Source: CALZJC01 sp963781065
GTDB lineage: Bacteria; Acidobacteriota; Thermoanaerobaculia; Multivoradales; JAHEKO01
NCBI GenBank assembly: GCA_963781065.1
Contig: CAWAET010000013.1
Coordinates: 1 to 64,000, forward strand
Reading direction: 5' to 3'
DNA: 64,000 bases
Below the pieces are notes generated by a model. That model was not told where the DNA came from and ran no database searches. It was given only the letters and a program-made list of their open reading frames with translations. A program made the translations under genes and the position numbers. Positions 16,341 through 27,291 of the stretch are shown here, one piece after another; the first letter of the stretch is position 1, and each line of letters opens with the position of its first letter.

Positions 16341-16373
16341 TCCAAGGAAAGCTTGCTAGCTTGGCGGCGCACC

Positions 16374-16393
16374 GCGTCTCGCCGGCGAGACGC
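16374..16393. repeat. 20-bp perfect palindrome between convergent genes
   Basis: GCGTCTCGCC and GGCGAGACGC meet with no spacer, 46 bases from the moeA stop. As RNA it could fold as a terminator for moeA, but no T-run follows on either strand. As DNA it has the symmetry of an operator. TTGCTAGCTT, a possible extended -10, lies just before it on the plus strand with no gene to serve. Confidence 0.5.
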
Positions 16394-16439
16394 ACGAAGG
16401 CGGTGTCGGCGACGGTGTCGACCGTGACTTACGGCGCGG

Positions 16440-17633
16440 TTACAGCGCCGCCACCCTCAGATAGCGGCAGGCGCCGCCGGCCGCCAGCGGAGCCGCCCCG
16501 GCCGGCACTCGAACCAGGGCGTTGCCGCCGGCCGTGGCCATCAGGTCGTGCGAGCCGTGGCTGGTGATCGGCCGCACCCGGCCGACGCCGTCGACTACCT
16601 CGACCGTCGCGGGCAGGAAGCGGTCGCGGCCCTTGGCCCCGGGCAGCGCCGCGGTCAGCAGGCCGTCCAGGGCGCTCTGCCAGTAGCCGTCGGCCAGGCC
16701 CATCAGCCGGCGCAGCGCCGGGCGGACGAACAGCCAGAAGGCGGTCATCACCGAGCCCGGGTTGCCCGGCAGGCCGAACACCAACCCGCCCGGGTGGCGC
16801 GCGGCGACCAGCGGCTTGCCCGGCTGGATGGCGACCGCGTCGAACAGGGCAGTGCAGCCGAGCTCGTCGAGGATCGACTCGACGTGGTCGTACTCGCCCA
16901 TCGAGACGCCGCCGGTCACGAGCAGCACGTCGGCCTCGAGACCCTCGGCGATCTTCCGGGCGAGGGTGGCGCGGCGATCGGCCGCGATGCCCAAGCTCTC
17001 GAGCTCGAGCCCCGTGCCGCCGACGGCGGCGAGCAGGAAGTCGGTGTGCGAGTCGCGCAGCTGGCCGGGGCGCGGCCGGCTGTCGGGCGGCACCACCTCG
17101 TCGCCGGTCACCAGCAGCCGGACCGAGGGCGCCCGGTGCACGGCCAGCTCGCGGATCCCGTGGGTGGCCAGCAGCGACAGCGCGCCCGGGGTGAGGACGG
17201 CGCCCGCCGGCAGCAGGGGGCTGCCGGCGGCGACGATCTCGGCGCGGCGCCGGATGTGGGCGCCGGCGGCGACGCTCGCGCTGAAGGCGACGGTCTGGGC
17301 GCCGCCGTCGCTGAGCTCGACCGGCACCACGCGGTCGGCTCCGGCCGGCACCGCGGCGCCGGTCATGATGCGCACCGCGCCGCCCGGCGGGCACGACCGG
17401 CCCGGCGGGTCGCCGGCCGCCACCGTGCCGGCAACCGGCAGGTTGCGCCCCGCCACCTCGCCGGCCACGGCGTAGCCGTCCATGGCCGAGACGTCGGCCG
17501 GCGGCACGTCGACCGTGGCCGCGGTCGGCGCGGCCAGCACCCGGCCGCCGGCCCGGCGTCGCGCCAGCCGTTCCGCGGGCAGCGGCGCGAGGTACGGCTC
17601 GAGGCGGCGCCAGGCTTCTTCGGGTGGGATCAT
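16440..17633 (-). CDS. moeA: Molybdopterin molybdotransferase
   Basis: A 397-residue enzyme that inserts molybdate into adenylated molybdopterin in the final step of molybdenum cofactor synthesis. Motifs in order: PPADVSAMDGYAV, RIMTGAAVPAGAD, the MoCF_biosynth core VTGDEVV, VTGGVSMGEYD and FGLPGNPGSVM. The length is normal. Its start is 108 bases from the divergent DUF4388 gene. XdhC, another factor for molybdenum enzymes, lies 1.3 kb away, so the pair may serve a molybdenum hydroxylase encoded elsewhere. Confidence 0.93.
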   Translation of the reverse strand: MIPPEEAWRRLEPYLAPLPAERLARRRAGGRVLAAPTAATVDVPPADVSAMDGYAVAGEVAGRNLPVAGTVAAGDPPGRSCPPGGAVRIMTGAAVPAGADRVVPVELSDGGAQTVAFSASVAAGAHIRRRAEIVAAGSPLLPAGAVLTPGALSLLATHGIRELAVHRAPSVRLLVTGDEVVPPDSRPRPGQLRDSHTDFLLAAVGGTGLELESLGIAADRRATLARKIAEGLEADVLLVTGGVSMGEYDHVESILDELGCTALFDAVAIQPGKPLVAARHPGGLVFGLPGNPGSVMTAFWLFVRPALRRLMGLADGYWQSALDGLLTAALPGAKGRDRFLPATVEVVDGVGRVRPITSHGSHDLMATAGGNALVRVPAGAAPLAAGGACRYLRVAAL

Positions 17634-17740
17634 CGGCGGTTGGTGCGGCGGTCGGTCCGGGGGTCGCGGCCGCTCGGCGCTCGCTCGGCCGGTGCTATCC
17701 TCCGACCACCGGCGCGGCGGCCGGCAAAGCGATCCAGGCC

Positions 17741-18529
17741 GTGACGAAGAACTTCCAGTACCGGGGCAATCTAGCAGAGACGACTCTGCCCGAGATGCTC
17801 TACACCATCGACCGCTTCCGCGTGCCGGGGGTGGTCTGGGCCTCGCATGGCGAGGGCGAGCGGGTGGTCAAGCGGGTGTTCATTCGCGACGGCTATGTCG
17901 TTCACGCCTCGTCCACCGATCGCAACGACAGCCTGGGCGTCTACCTGCGGCGCACCGGGCGGATCACCCTGGAGCAGTTCGAGCGCGTCACCCGCGCCCG
18001 CGAGGACACCACCAAGCGGTTCGGCGTGCTGCTGGTCGAGGAGAAGCTGCTGTCGCCCCGGGAAGTCTTTGCCGCGATCCGCGAGCAGATCGAGGGCATC
18101 GTCTGGAGCCTGTTCTACTGGGACGAGGGCGAGGTCACCTACGGCGCCGGCGACTTCCAGCAGGAAGACATGGTCCAGATCCAGCTGTCGCTGCGCGAGG
18201 TCATCTTCGAGGGCATCAAGCGGGCCCCCGACGCCCGCGCCCTGCTGGCGCGGTTGGGCGGGCGCGAGACCCTGCTCGAGCCCTGTTTCCGCGCCGAGGA
18301 GCTGATCGAGGTGGGCCTGGACGGGCCGGAGTACGGCTTCCTGGCCCAGGTGGACGGCAAGACGTCGCTCTACGACCTGTGCTCCTCCGGCCCCCAGTCG
18401 CCGGGCGACAACGCCAAACTGCTGTACGCTTTCACCGTTCTGCACCTGACCCGCACCGTCGGCCGCGGCTCCGGCGGCGCTGGTCCGGTCAAGATCCGCC
18501 TCAAGAGCTCCGGCGACAGGGTCGGCTAG
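17741..18529 (+). CDS. DUF4388 (PATAN-type) domain protein
   Basis: A 262-residue cytoplasmic protein. The first half (FQYRGNLAETTLPEMLYTIDR, then VVKRVFIRDGYVVHASS) fits the DUF4388/PATAN pattern found in response regulators and gliding or signalling proteins of deltaproteobacteria, cyanobacteria and Acidobacteria. A second helical region (about residues 85-160) includes IVWSLFYWDEGEVTYG, also typical of the family. No catalytic motif is visible, so an adaptor or signalling role is likely. GTG 17741 is chosen as the start just ahead of the domain. A -10-like TGCTATCCT lies at about 17693-17701. An FmdB-like gene follows after 34 bases. Confidence 0.8.
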   Translation: MTKNFQYRGNLAETTLPEMLYTIDRFRVPGVVWASHGEGERVVKRVFIRDGYVVHASSTDRNDSLGVYLRRTGRITLEQFERVTRAREDTTKRFGVLLVEEKLLSPREVFAAIREQIEGIVWSLFYWDEGEVTYGAGDFQQEDMVQIQLSLREVIFEGIKRAPDARALLARLGGRETLLEPCFRAEELIEVGLDGPEYGFLAQVDGKTSLYDLCSSGPQSPGDNAKLLYAFTVLHLTRTVGRGSGGAGPVKIRLKSSGDRVG

Positions 18530-18563
18530 GCGGCGCGGGACGACGAGAACGGAGAGACGGTCG

Positions 18564-18953
18564 ATGCCCCTGTACGAGTACGAATGCACGGATTGCGGTC
18601 AGCGGACCGAGCTGCTCCAGCGGTACGGAGATCCGCCGCTGGAGAAATGCCCGAAGTGCGGCGGCGCGGTGCGCAAGCTGTTCTCGGCGCCGGCGGTGCA
18701 GTTCAAGGGCACCGGTTGGTACGTGACCGACTACGGCGGCAAGGGCAAGAAGCCCGCGGCGGCCGAGGGCTCCGGCAGCGGCGACAAGGCGACCAAGAAG
18801 GGCACTTCCGACAGCGCCTCGTCCTCTTCCTCTGGCGACAGCAGCTCCTCGGGCGGTTCGGGCGGCTCCGGTGGCTCGGGTGGCTCGGGCGGCTCGGGCG
18901 GCGCCTCCAAGGGCAAGACGTCGGGCGGCAAGAGCTCCGGGAGCAAGGAGTAG
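18564..18953 (+). CDS. FmdB-like zinc-ribbon protein with Ser/Gly low-complexity tail
   Basis: A 129-residue protein. Residues 1-45 match the FmdB/CxxC_CxxC_SSSS family: MPLYEYECTDCG, then CPKCGG, then FSAPAVQFKGTGWYVTDY. The remainder is a low-complexity tail of Ser runs and GGS units ending in Lys-rich sequence, as often seen in the family. Proteins of this family have been called regulators in formamidase operons, but no general function is established. The start has GGAGAG 8 bases before it. Clustered with DUF4388 upstream and xdhC 28 bases downstream. Confidence 0.88.
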   Translation: MPLYEYECTDCGQRTELLQRYGDPPLEKCPKCGGAVRKLFSAPAVQFKGTGWYVTDYGGKGKKPAAAEGSGSGDKATKKGTSDSASSSSSGDSSSSGGSGGSGGSGGSGGSGGASKGKTSGGKSSGSKE

Positions 18954-18981
18954 CGCCCGGCGCGCGCCGCGTCCGATCGCC

Positions 18982-19839
18982 GTGAAGCCCCCCACCCCAC
19001 CCGAGCTGCTGGCGGGACTCGAGCGCCGCGTGGCGCGCGGCGAGCGCGTCGCCCTGTGCCAGATCGTGCGCACCGAGGGCTCGACGCCGGGCCGGCTCGG
19101 CTGGAAGATGGTGATCCGGTCCGACGGCAGCCATGGCGGCAACCTGGGGGGCGGGGCGTTCGAGGCGCTGGTCCAGGCTGACGCCCGCGCCAAGCTGGCC
19201 GAAGTGTCGCCGGCGGCGGAGGTCAAGCGTTACTATCTGACCGAGTCCGCCGTGAAGGGCGAGCCGACCGGCATGGTCTGCGGCGGCATGGCCGAGGTAC
19301 TGCTAGAGATCCTGATGCCGAATCCCCTGCTGGTGATCTGTGGCGGCGGCCTGGTGGGTCAGGCGCTGGCCGCCAACGCGGCGATGTGCGATTTCGACCT
19401 GCTCGTGGCGGAGGACCGCCCCGAGTTCCGCCGCCCGGAGCTGTTCCCGGCGGGCTGCCGGTTCGCCGAGGTCGACCGCGACTACGGCCAGCCGTTCCTC
19501 GCCGGCGAGACGGGCCGGGAGGTGCTGGCGGCGGTGGTGACGCGCTGCTGGGAGACCGATCTGGCGGCGCTCGAGTCGATTCTCGGGCAGGCGCCGCCGA
19601 ATCTGCGCTATCTCGGTCTGCTGGGCAGCCGGCGCAAGGTCGCCCGGGTGCGTGAAGAGCTCGAGGGCCGCGGCGCGGCGCTTGCCGGAGTGCCTTTCTT
19701 CGCCCCGGTGGGGGTGCCGATCGGCGGCGACTCGCCGGCCGAGATCGCGGTCTCGATCCTGGCCGAGATCATCGGCGTCCGTAGCGGCAAGCTCGAGAGC
19801 TCGCGGCAGGAGACCACGGCGGCGGCGCTGCCGGCCTGA
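18982..19839 (+). CDS. XdhC/CoxI family molybdenum-enzyme maturation factor
   Basis: A 285-residue protein of the XdhC family, which binds molybdenum cofactor and helps sulfurate and insert it into xanthine-dehydrogenase-type enzymes. The N-terminal XdhC_CoxI domain reads ALCQIVRTEGSTPGRLGWKM and MVCGGMAEVLLE. The C-terminal Rossmann part starts at LLVICGGGLVGQALA and ends with the family motif GLLGSRRK. GTG 18982 is taken as the start because the domain begins soon after. No xanthine dehydrogenase or CO dehydrogenase subunit is next to it; moeA is the only other molybdenum gene here. Confidence 0.88.
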   Translation: MKPPTPPELLAGLERRVARGERVALCQIVRTEGSTPGRLGWKMVIRSDGSHGGNLGGGAFEALVQADARAKLAEVSPAAEVKRYYLTESAVKGEPTGMVCGGMAEVLLEILMPNPLLVICGGGLVGQALAANAAMCDFDLLVAEDRPEFRRPELFPAGCRFAEVDRDYGQPFLAGETGREVLAAVVTRCWETDLAALESILGQAPPNLRYLGLLGSRRKVARVREELEGRGAALAGVPFFAPVGVPIGGDSPAEIAVSILAEIIGVRSGKLESSRQETTAAALPA

Positions 19840-21648
19840 CGGTTTTGCGCGTCCTCCTCCAGCTGGCCCTCTGCGCCGGCCTGTTCCTGTCGCCGGCCGC
19901 GGCCGTCGAGTGGCGGCAGGCGGCCCTGTGGGGCGGCGACGTCCGCAGCCTGGCGATCGACCCGGCGCGGCCGGAGCGGATCTTCGCCGGCACCTCCAGC
20001 GGCCAGGTGCTCGTGTCCGAGAACGGCGGCGCCGACTGGGCGGCGGCGGGCCTGCCGGTCGCCTTCCCGGGCTGGGTGGTGAGCGACCTGCTGCTCGATG
20101 GCGAGGGCCGGCTGTGGGCGGCGCTGTGGGGCCTGTGGGGCGCGGGCGGCAACGTCTACATGTCGGCCGACGGCGGCGTCACCTGGGCCGAGCGCGGCGA
20201 GGGGCTGCCGGGGACCCAGGTCTACCGGCTGGCGGCCGGCCGCGGCCGGTTGTTCGCGGCCACCCGGCGTGGCGTCTACGGCAGCGACGACGACGGCACC
20301 AACTGGGCGCACCTGACCGGCGCCCATCCCGAGATCCAGAAGGTCTCGAGCCTGCTGGTCGACGGCGACACCGTGCTCGCCGGCACCTGGCGGCGGGCCT
20401 ACAAGAGCGAAGACGGCGGCGCCTCCTGGCGGGGGGTGTTCACCGGCATGGTGCTCGACTCCGAGGTCTTCAGCCTGCAGCCGGGCCCGACCCCGGGCGA
20501 GGTCTGGGCGTCGACCTGCGGCTGGGTGTATCGCAGCCTCGACCGCGGCGAGAGCTGGCGGCGCTTCGAGCGCGGCATGGAAGAGCGCCGCACCCAGGCC
20601 ATCCGGGCGCTGCCCGGGGGCCGGCTGCTGGCCGGCACGGTGGCCGGCCTCTACGTCTCCGACGACGGCGGCGCCTCCTGGTCTCGGCGCACCACGCCCG
20701 AGCTGGCGGTTGCCGCCATCGCCCACACCCCGAGCCGCCCGGACCGCGTGTATCTCGGCACCGAGGGCAGCGGCGTCTGGGTCTCGGACGACGGCGGCGA
20801 CAGCTTTCGGCAGTCGAACGAGGGCCTCACCGCCGCCCGGGTGGCCGACCTGGTTTCGCTGGCCAGCGGCGAGGTCCTCGCCGCCGTGCGCCACGCCGGA
20901 CCGGACTCCGGCATCTTCAGCTCCCGCGACGGCGGCCTGAGCTTCAGCCGCCCGAGCTCGGTAATGCCGACGGTGGTGCAGCTGGCGGCTGCGGATCACC
21001 CCCTGGCGGCGACCGAGAAGGGGCTCTACGAGCGCCAGTACGGCGAGTGGCGGCTGGTCGGCGAGGTGGGGCAGCGACGGATCGACCAGGTCGGCTCGGA
21101 CGGCGGCCTGACCGTGGCGCGTAGCGGCGGCTGGCTGTTCCGGCGCGCGGGTGAGCGCTTTGTGCCGATCGAGGCGGCGGGCATCGAGCCGCGCTCGGTG
21201 GCGGTGGCCGGCGGCGAGCTGTGGATCACCGACGGCGCCGCGAGGCTGTGGCGCCTGGTCGGCGGCAGGGCCGAGCCCGAGCCGCCGCCGTTCGCCGGCG
21301 GCCGGCTGGGGTCGCTCAAGCGCGGGCTGCTGCTGTCGGGCGACGGCGGCGCCTATCTGCGGCTCGACGCCGGCTCGCCGTGGCAGCCGCTGCTCGCCGC
21401 CCCGAGCCGTGGGCTACCGACCGGCGACGACGCCTATCCGTTGTTCCTGCTGCCGGTGGGGGACTCGGCGCGCCTGCTCGAGCGCGACAACCTGCTGCTC
21501 CACCGGGTGTCCCTGCCGGTGCCGCGGCAGGACGTAACCGCCGTCGCGGTGGTGGGCCGGCGCCTGCTGGTGGCGACCGCCGGTCACGGCGTCGTCTGGA
21601 CCGGCCTCGACGACCTGATGGACCAGGGCGACGAGCCCTGGGCGCGGC

Positions 21649-23072
<1,424 letters not shown>

Positions 23073-23076
<4 letters not shown>

Positions 23077-24785
23077 GGCGTGGGCTCCATGGTGGCTTTG
23101 TCCGGCAGGGGCAGTTCGACCGCGATGGTGGTGCCGCGACCGGGCTCGCTGTCCACCGTCAGCCGGCCGCCGTGCTCCTCGACGATCCGGTAGACGATCG
23201 CCATGCCGATGCCGGTGCCGCCGTCGAAGAAGGTCTTGAAGGGGTGGAACAGCCGCGCTCGCTCCTCGTCGTCCATGCCGCGGCCGGTGTCGGCAAAGGA
23301 CATCCGGTAGTTCGATCGCACCATCTGGCCGACGACCGTAAGGGTACCGCCGTCGGGCATCGCTCGCAACGCGTTGCGCGCCAGGTTCCAGAAGATCTGG
23401 CTGATCTGGTCGGGGTCGGCCTCGAGCGCGACCGAGGGGGGATTGAGCTCGAGCTCGAGCGAGTGCTCGGCCCCGACCTCGGAGCTGTGACGCAGGAGCT
23501 TGAGGTTCTCGGCCAGCAGCTCGGCGACGTCGAAGCGCACGCTCGCCCGGTCCTTGGGCCGCGCGAACTTGAGAAAGCTCCGGATCGTCCGGTCGAGCCG
23601 CTGGCTCTCCTTCAGCGTGATCTGCAGCAGCTTGGTCTGCGCCGGTTGGCCCTCGTAGGAGCCGGCCAGCATCTGCACCGAGCCCGAGATCGCCGCCAGC
23701 GGGTTGCCGATCTCGTGCGCCAGACCGGCCGCCAGCTCGCCCACCGCCGCCATGCGGTCCTTGAGCCGCAGCTCGTCCTGCAGCTGGCGCCAGTCGGTCA
23801 GGTCCTGGAAGATCAAGATGAAGCCCGAGGGCGTGCCCTCGGCGCTGGTCAGCTGGGTCAAGGCGAAGCCGATGAACTTGGTGGCGTCGCCGTGCTTGTA
23901 GACCAGCTCGCGCCGCGTGCGGTTCTCCTCCGAGTCGTCGGCCACGAGCCCCCGCCACTGCTCGCGAGTCATGAAGCCGAGCTCGAAGATCGGCCGGCCG
24001 CCGGCCTGCCGGGCGTCGAGCCCGAGGATCGTCCCGGCGGTCCGGTTGGCGCTGGTCACCCGCCCGTCCAGATCGGTGGTGATCAGGCCCGAGGGGATCG
24101 ACTCGATGACGTCGCGGTTGAACACCTCGAGGTCGGCGACCTGCTCGCCCTTGCGCCGCAGCGCGGTCTCGGCCTGGGCCACGTTCTGCGCCAGGCGCGA
24201 GCTCAGCAGCGCCACCGCGACAAAGCCCAGCAGGTGCACGCCGAGGTTGTAGATCAGCTGCACCCGGCTCGGCGGCTCGGCCGGCACGCCGCCTGGCAGG
24301 GTCAGCAGCTGGTAGGCGAGCGCCAGGACGACCGCCGCGTACAGCAGCCAGGCCAGGGCGGCGATCGCCAGCGCCGGGCGCCGCCCGAGCAGGGTCGCGG
24401 CGACGATGACGACGATGAAGTAGAAGATCGAGAAGGCGCTGGCCAGGCCGCCGAAGTAGTAGACCAGGCCGGTGATCACCAGCAGGTCGCCGACAAACTG
24501 GATGTAGGCCTGGAGCTCGACCCGCTCGGCGAGCCAGCGCAGCAGCCCGATGTAGACCAGGCTGACGGCGTAGACCAGCCCGCTCAGCAGGTAGAGCAGG
24601 TCGAACCGCGAGGGCGGCAGGTCGGGCGCGCTGACCCGGTAGAGGAAGTAGGGCAGCGCCAGGCTGGTGATGACCACCAGCCGGATGACGATCAGCCAGC
24701 GCAGGCTCGAGGCCAGCGGCCGCGCCAGCCGCGCCGACAGGTCGGAAGTCGACGGCCTCCTACCCTGGGTGCCGGCGCCGGTCAT
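23073..24785 (-). CDS. pilS: Membrane sensor histidine kinase, PilS type
   Basis: A 570-residue kinase. About six hydrophobic segments in residues 27-205 form the membrane sensor, as in PilS. A PAS domain follows (ESIPSGLITTDLDGRVTSANRT). The H-box GLAHEIGNPLAAISGSVQML contains the phospho-acceptor His (about residue 355). The ATPase domain has NLARNALRAM (N-box), FADTGRGMD (G1) and GTGIGMAIVYRIVEEHGG (G2). It should phosphorylate PilR. The stop overlaps the pilR start; pilC lies 28 bases upstream on the same strand. Confidence 0.92.
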
Positions 24786-24812
24786 CCCTGCCTCCCACGG
24801 CCCTGGTGACCG

Positions 24813-26020
24813 TTACGAGATGCTGCCGAGGATGGTGTAGAGCGGCAGGTACATCGCGGTGACGATGACGCCGATGATGCCGCCCAGGACGACGATCATC
24901 AGCGGCTCGAGCAGCTTCACCAGGCCGGCGACGGCGACGTCGACCTCCTCCTCGTAGAAGTCGGCGATCTTCGACAGCATCTGGTCGAGCGCGCCGGTCT
25001 GCTCGCCGACGTTGATCATCTGCACCACCATCGGCGGGAAGACCTTGGTCTCGCGCAGCGGGTCGCTGATGGTCGGCCCTCCTCGACGCTGCGGCGCACC
25101 GCCATGATGGCGTCCTCGATGATCGAGTTGCCGGCGGTCTTGGCGGTGATCTCCAGGCCGTCGAGGATCGGCACGCCCGAGGCCGTGAGGGTCGACAGGG
25201 TGCGGCAGAACCGGGCCACCGCGATCTTGCGCAGCAGCATGCCGAGGACCGGGATCTTGAGCAGCAGGCCGTCGAGCACCCGCCGGCCGCGGTGCGTCTT
25301 GTAGTAGGCGCGCATGGCGAAGAACATGGCCGCCAGCAGGATGATGATCGGGATCGAGAACCGGCCGACGAACTTGCTCGCCGCCACCACCGACTTGGTC
25401 AGGAACGGCAGGTCGCCGCCCAGGCCGGCGAACAGCTGAGCGAAGACCGGGATCACCTTCCACAGGATGACCCAGACCACGATCGACCGCGATCGCGATG
25501 ACCGTCATCGGGTAGACCATCGCCGACTTGACCTGCGCCTTGAGCTTGACCGACTTCTCGAGGTAGGTCGACAGCCGCTGCAGGATGACGTCCAGGATAC
25601 CGCCCGCCTCGCCGGCGGCGACCATGTTGACGTAGAGGTTGTCGAAGGCCGGCGGATGCTTGCTGCATCGCCTCGGGCAGCGACGAGCCCGACTCGACGT
25701 CGGCGCGGGTCCGTGTTGATGATCTCCTGGAACTTCTTGTTCTCCTCCTGCTCGCCGAGGATCTCGAGGCACTGGACCAGCGGCAGACCGGCGTCGAGCA
25801 TGACCGAGAACTGGCGGGTGAAGATGGCGATCCGCTTCTGGTTGACGCGCATCGGGAAGCGCGGCAGGAACGGGATCTCCTTGCCCTTCTCGCGCAGGTT
25901 GACGACCTGGATCTGCTGCCGGCGCAGCGTCGCCGCCGCGGCGTCGCGGTTGTCGGCCAGCAGGACACCCTCCTGCCGCTGACCGGCGCGGTCCTTGCCC
26001 TTCCAGACGAAGTTCGGCAT
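24813..26020 (-). CDS. pilC: Type IV pilus inner-membrane platform protein PilC, four frameshifts
   Basis: GspF/PilC family platform protein of the pilus machine. It starts MPNFVWKGKDRAGQRQEG, has two T2SF domains (FTRQFSVMLDAGLPL and FCRTLSTLTASGVPILDGL) and ends LYTILGSIS. The frame breaks at about 25711 (one extra base), 25661 (one extra), 25485 (one extra) and 25078 (one missing). Correcting these gives a continuous 401-residue protein, the usual length, with no lost motif. The start has AGGAG 9 bases upstream and lies 5 bases after the pilT stop. I treat it as one intact gene with sequence errors; a true pseudogene would more likely show stops and substitutions as well. Confidence 0.85.
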
Positions 26021-26024
26021 CGGC

Positions 26025-27149
26025 TCATCTCCTTGCTGCCGCCGGGCGGCCCTGCACCCCCGGGTTCATCGCGGCGGCGCCGCGCGAGATGATGTCCTGC
26101 AGCTCGTCCGGGTTGGAGGAGCGCGACATGGCTGTCTGCAGGGTGATCGGCGCGCTTGAAGTAGAGGTTGGCCAGGCTCTGGTTGAAGGTCTGCATGCCG
26201 TGCTTGGCCTGGCCGGTCTGCATCATGCCGTAGATCTGGTGGATCTTGTCCTCGCGGATCAGGTTGCGGATCGCCGGGTTCGGCACGCAGGATCTCCATG
26301 CGCACAGCGCCCGTCCCTTGCCGCTGGCCCGCGGCAGCAGCGTCTGGCAGAGGATGCCCTCGAGCACGAACGACAGCTGGGCGCGGATCTGCGACTGCTG
26401 GTGGGCGGGGAAGACGTCGATGATGCGGTTGATCGTCTGCGCCGCCGAGTTGGTGTGCAGGGTGGCGAAGGTCAGGTGGCCGGTCTCGGCGATGCGCAGC
26501 GCCGCCTCGACCGTCTCCAGGTCGCGCATCTCGCCGATCAGCACGACGTCCGGGTCCTGGCGCAGCACCGAGCGCAGGGCGTTGGCGAAGCTGTGGGTGT
26601 CGGCGCTGAGCTCGCGCTGGTTGACGATGCACTTCTTGTGCGGGTGCAGGTACTCGACCGGGTCCTCGATGGTGACGATGTGCTCGTGACGCTCGCGGTT
26701 GATCTTGTCGAGCATCGCCGCCAGCGTCGTCGACTTGCCCGAGCCGGTCGGGCCGGTGACCAGGACCAGCCCGCGCGGCTTCTCGCACAGCTTCTCCGAC
26801 CGACGACCGGCAGGCCGAGCTCGCGAAAGCTGCGGATCTCGTAGGGAATCTGGCGGAAGGCGCCGGCGATGGCGCCGCGCTGGTGGAAGACGTTGGCGCG
26901 GAACCGCGCCACGCCCTTGAGACCGAACGAGAAGTCGAGCTCGAGGTTCTCCTCGAGCCGCTGCTTCTGCTTGTCGGTCATGATCGAGTAGGCCAGCCGC
27001 TTGGTCTCGGTCGGCGTCAGCGCCGGCTGGTTGAGCGGCTCGAGCTTGCCGTCGATGCGGATCTGGGGCGGCGAGTTGGTCGTGACGTGCAGGTCGGAGG
27101 CCCCGCGATCGACCATCTCCTTGAGCAGGGCGTTGAGTGTCGTGGCCAT
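26025..27149 (-). CDS. pilT: Type IV pilus retraction ATPase PilT, four frameshifts
   Basis: Hexameric ATPase that powers pilus retraction and twitching. Starts MATTLNALLKEMVDRGASDLHV, the PilT N-terminus; then RIDGKLEPL, Walker A GPTGSGKST (near 26745), the IVTIEDPVEY Asp box, Walker B VVLIGEMRDLET, the HLTFATLHTNSA His box, and the C-terminal helix MSRSSNPDEL. Frame breaks: about 26796 (one base missing), 26301 (one missing) and 26287 (one extra), which compensate, and 26149 (one extra). Corrected length is 374 residues, normal for PilT. No pilB is present in the window. First gene of a pilT-pilC-pilS-pilR unit. Confidence 0.86.
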
Positions 27150-27184
27150 CGGATGCGCTCTAACTAGCGAGAATAAAGGACGTT

Positions 27185-27213
27185 TTGCCGATTTGTCCGA
27201 TTGATTTTATACC
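27185..27213 (+). promoter_or_regulatory. Candidate promoter of the ABC exporter gene
   Basis: -35 TTGCCG (27185-27190), 17-base spacer, -10 TATACC (27208-27213). It lies in an AT-rich island (27155-27215) between divergent pilT and the ABC gene, the most AT-rich spot for several kilobases, so the promoters of both genes are probably here. Confidence 0.4.
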
Positions 27214-27291
27214 ACCGGCGGCCGCCGGGGCTCTGTGGTCCCGGTCACACACGTTGCTGCTAACGTGACGCCGGTGAGCGAAGCGGTCTCC

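Noticed and set aside
16351..16360. Plus-strand promoter TTGCTAGCTT after the terminator
   Set aside because: No plus-strand gene follows; the only frame there is antisense to moeA. Kept only as a note with the palindrome.
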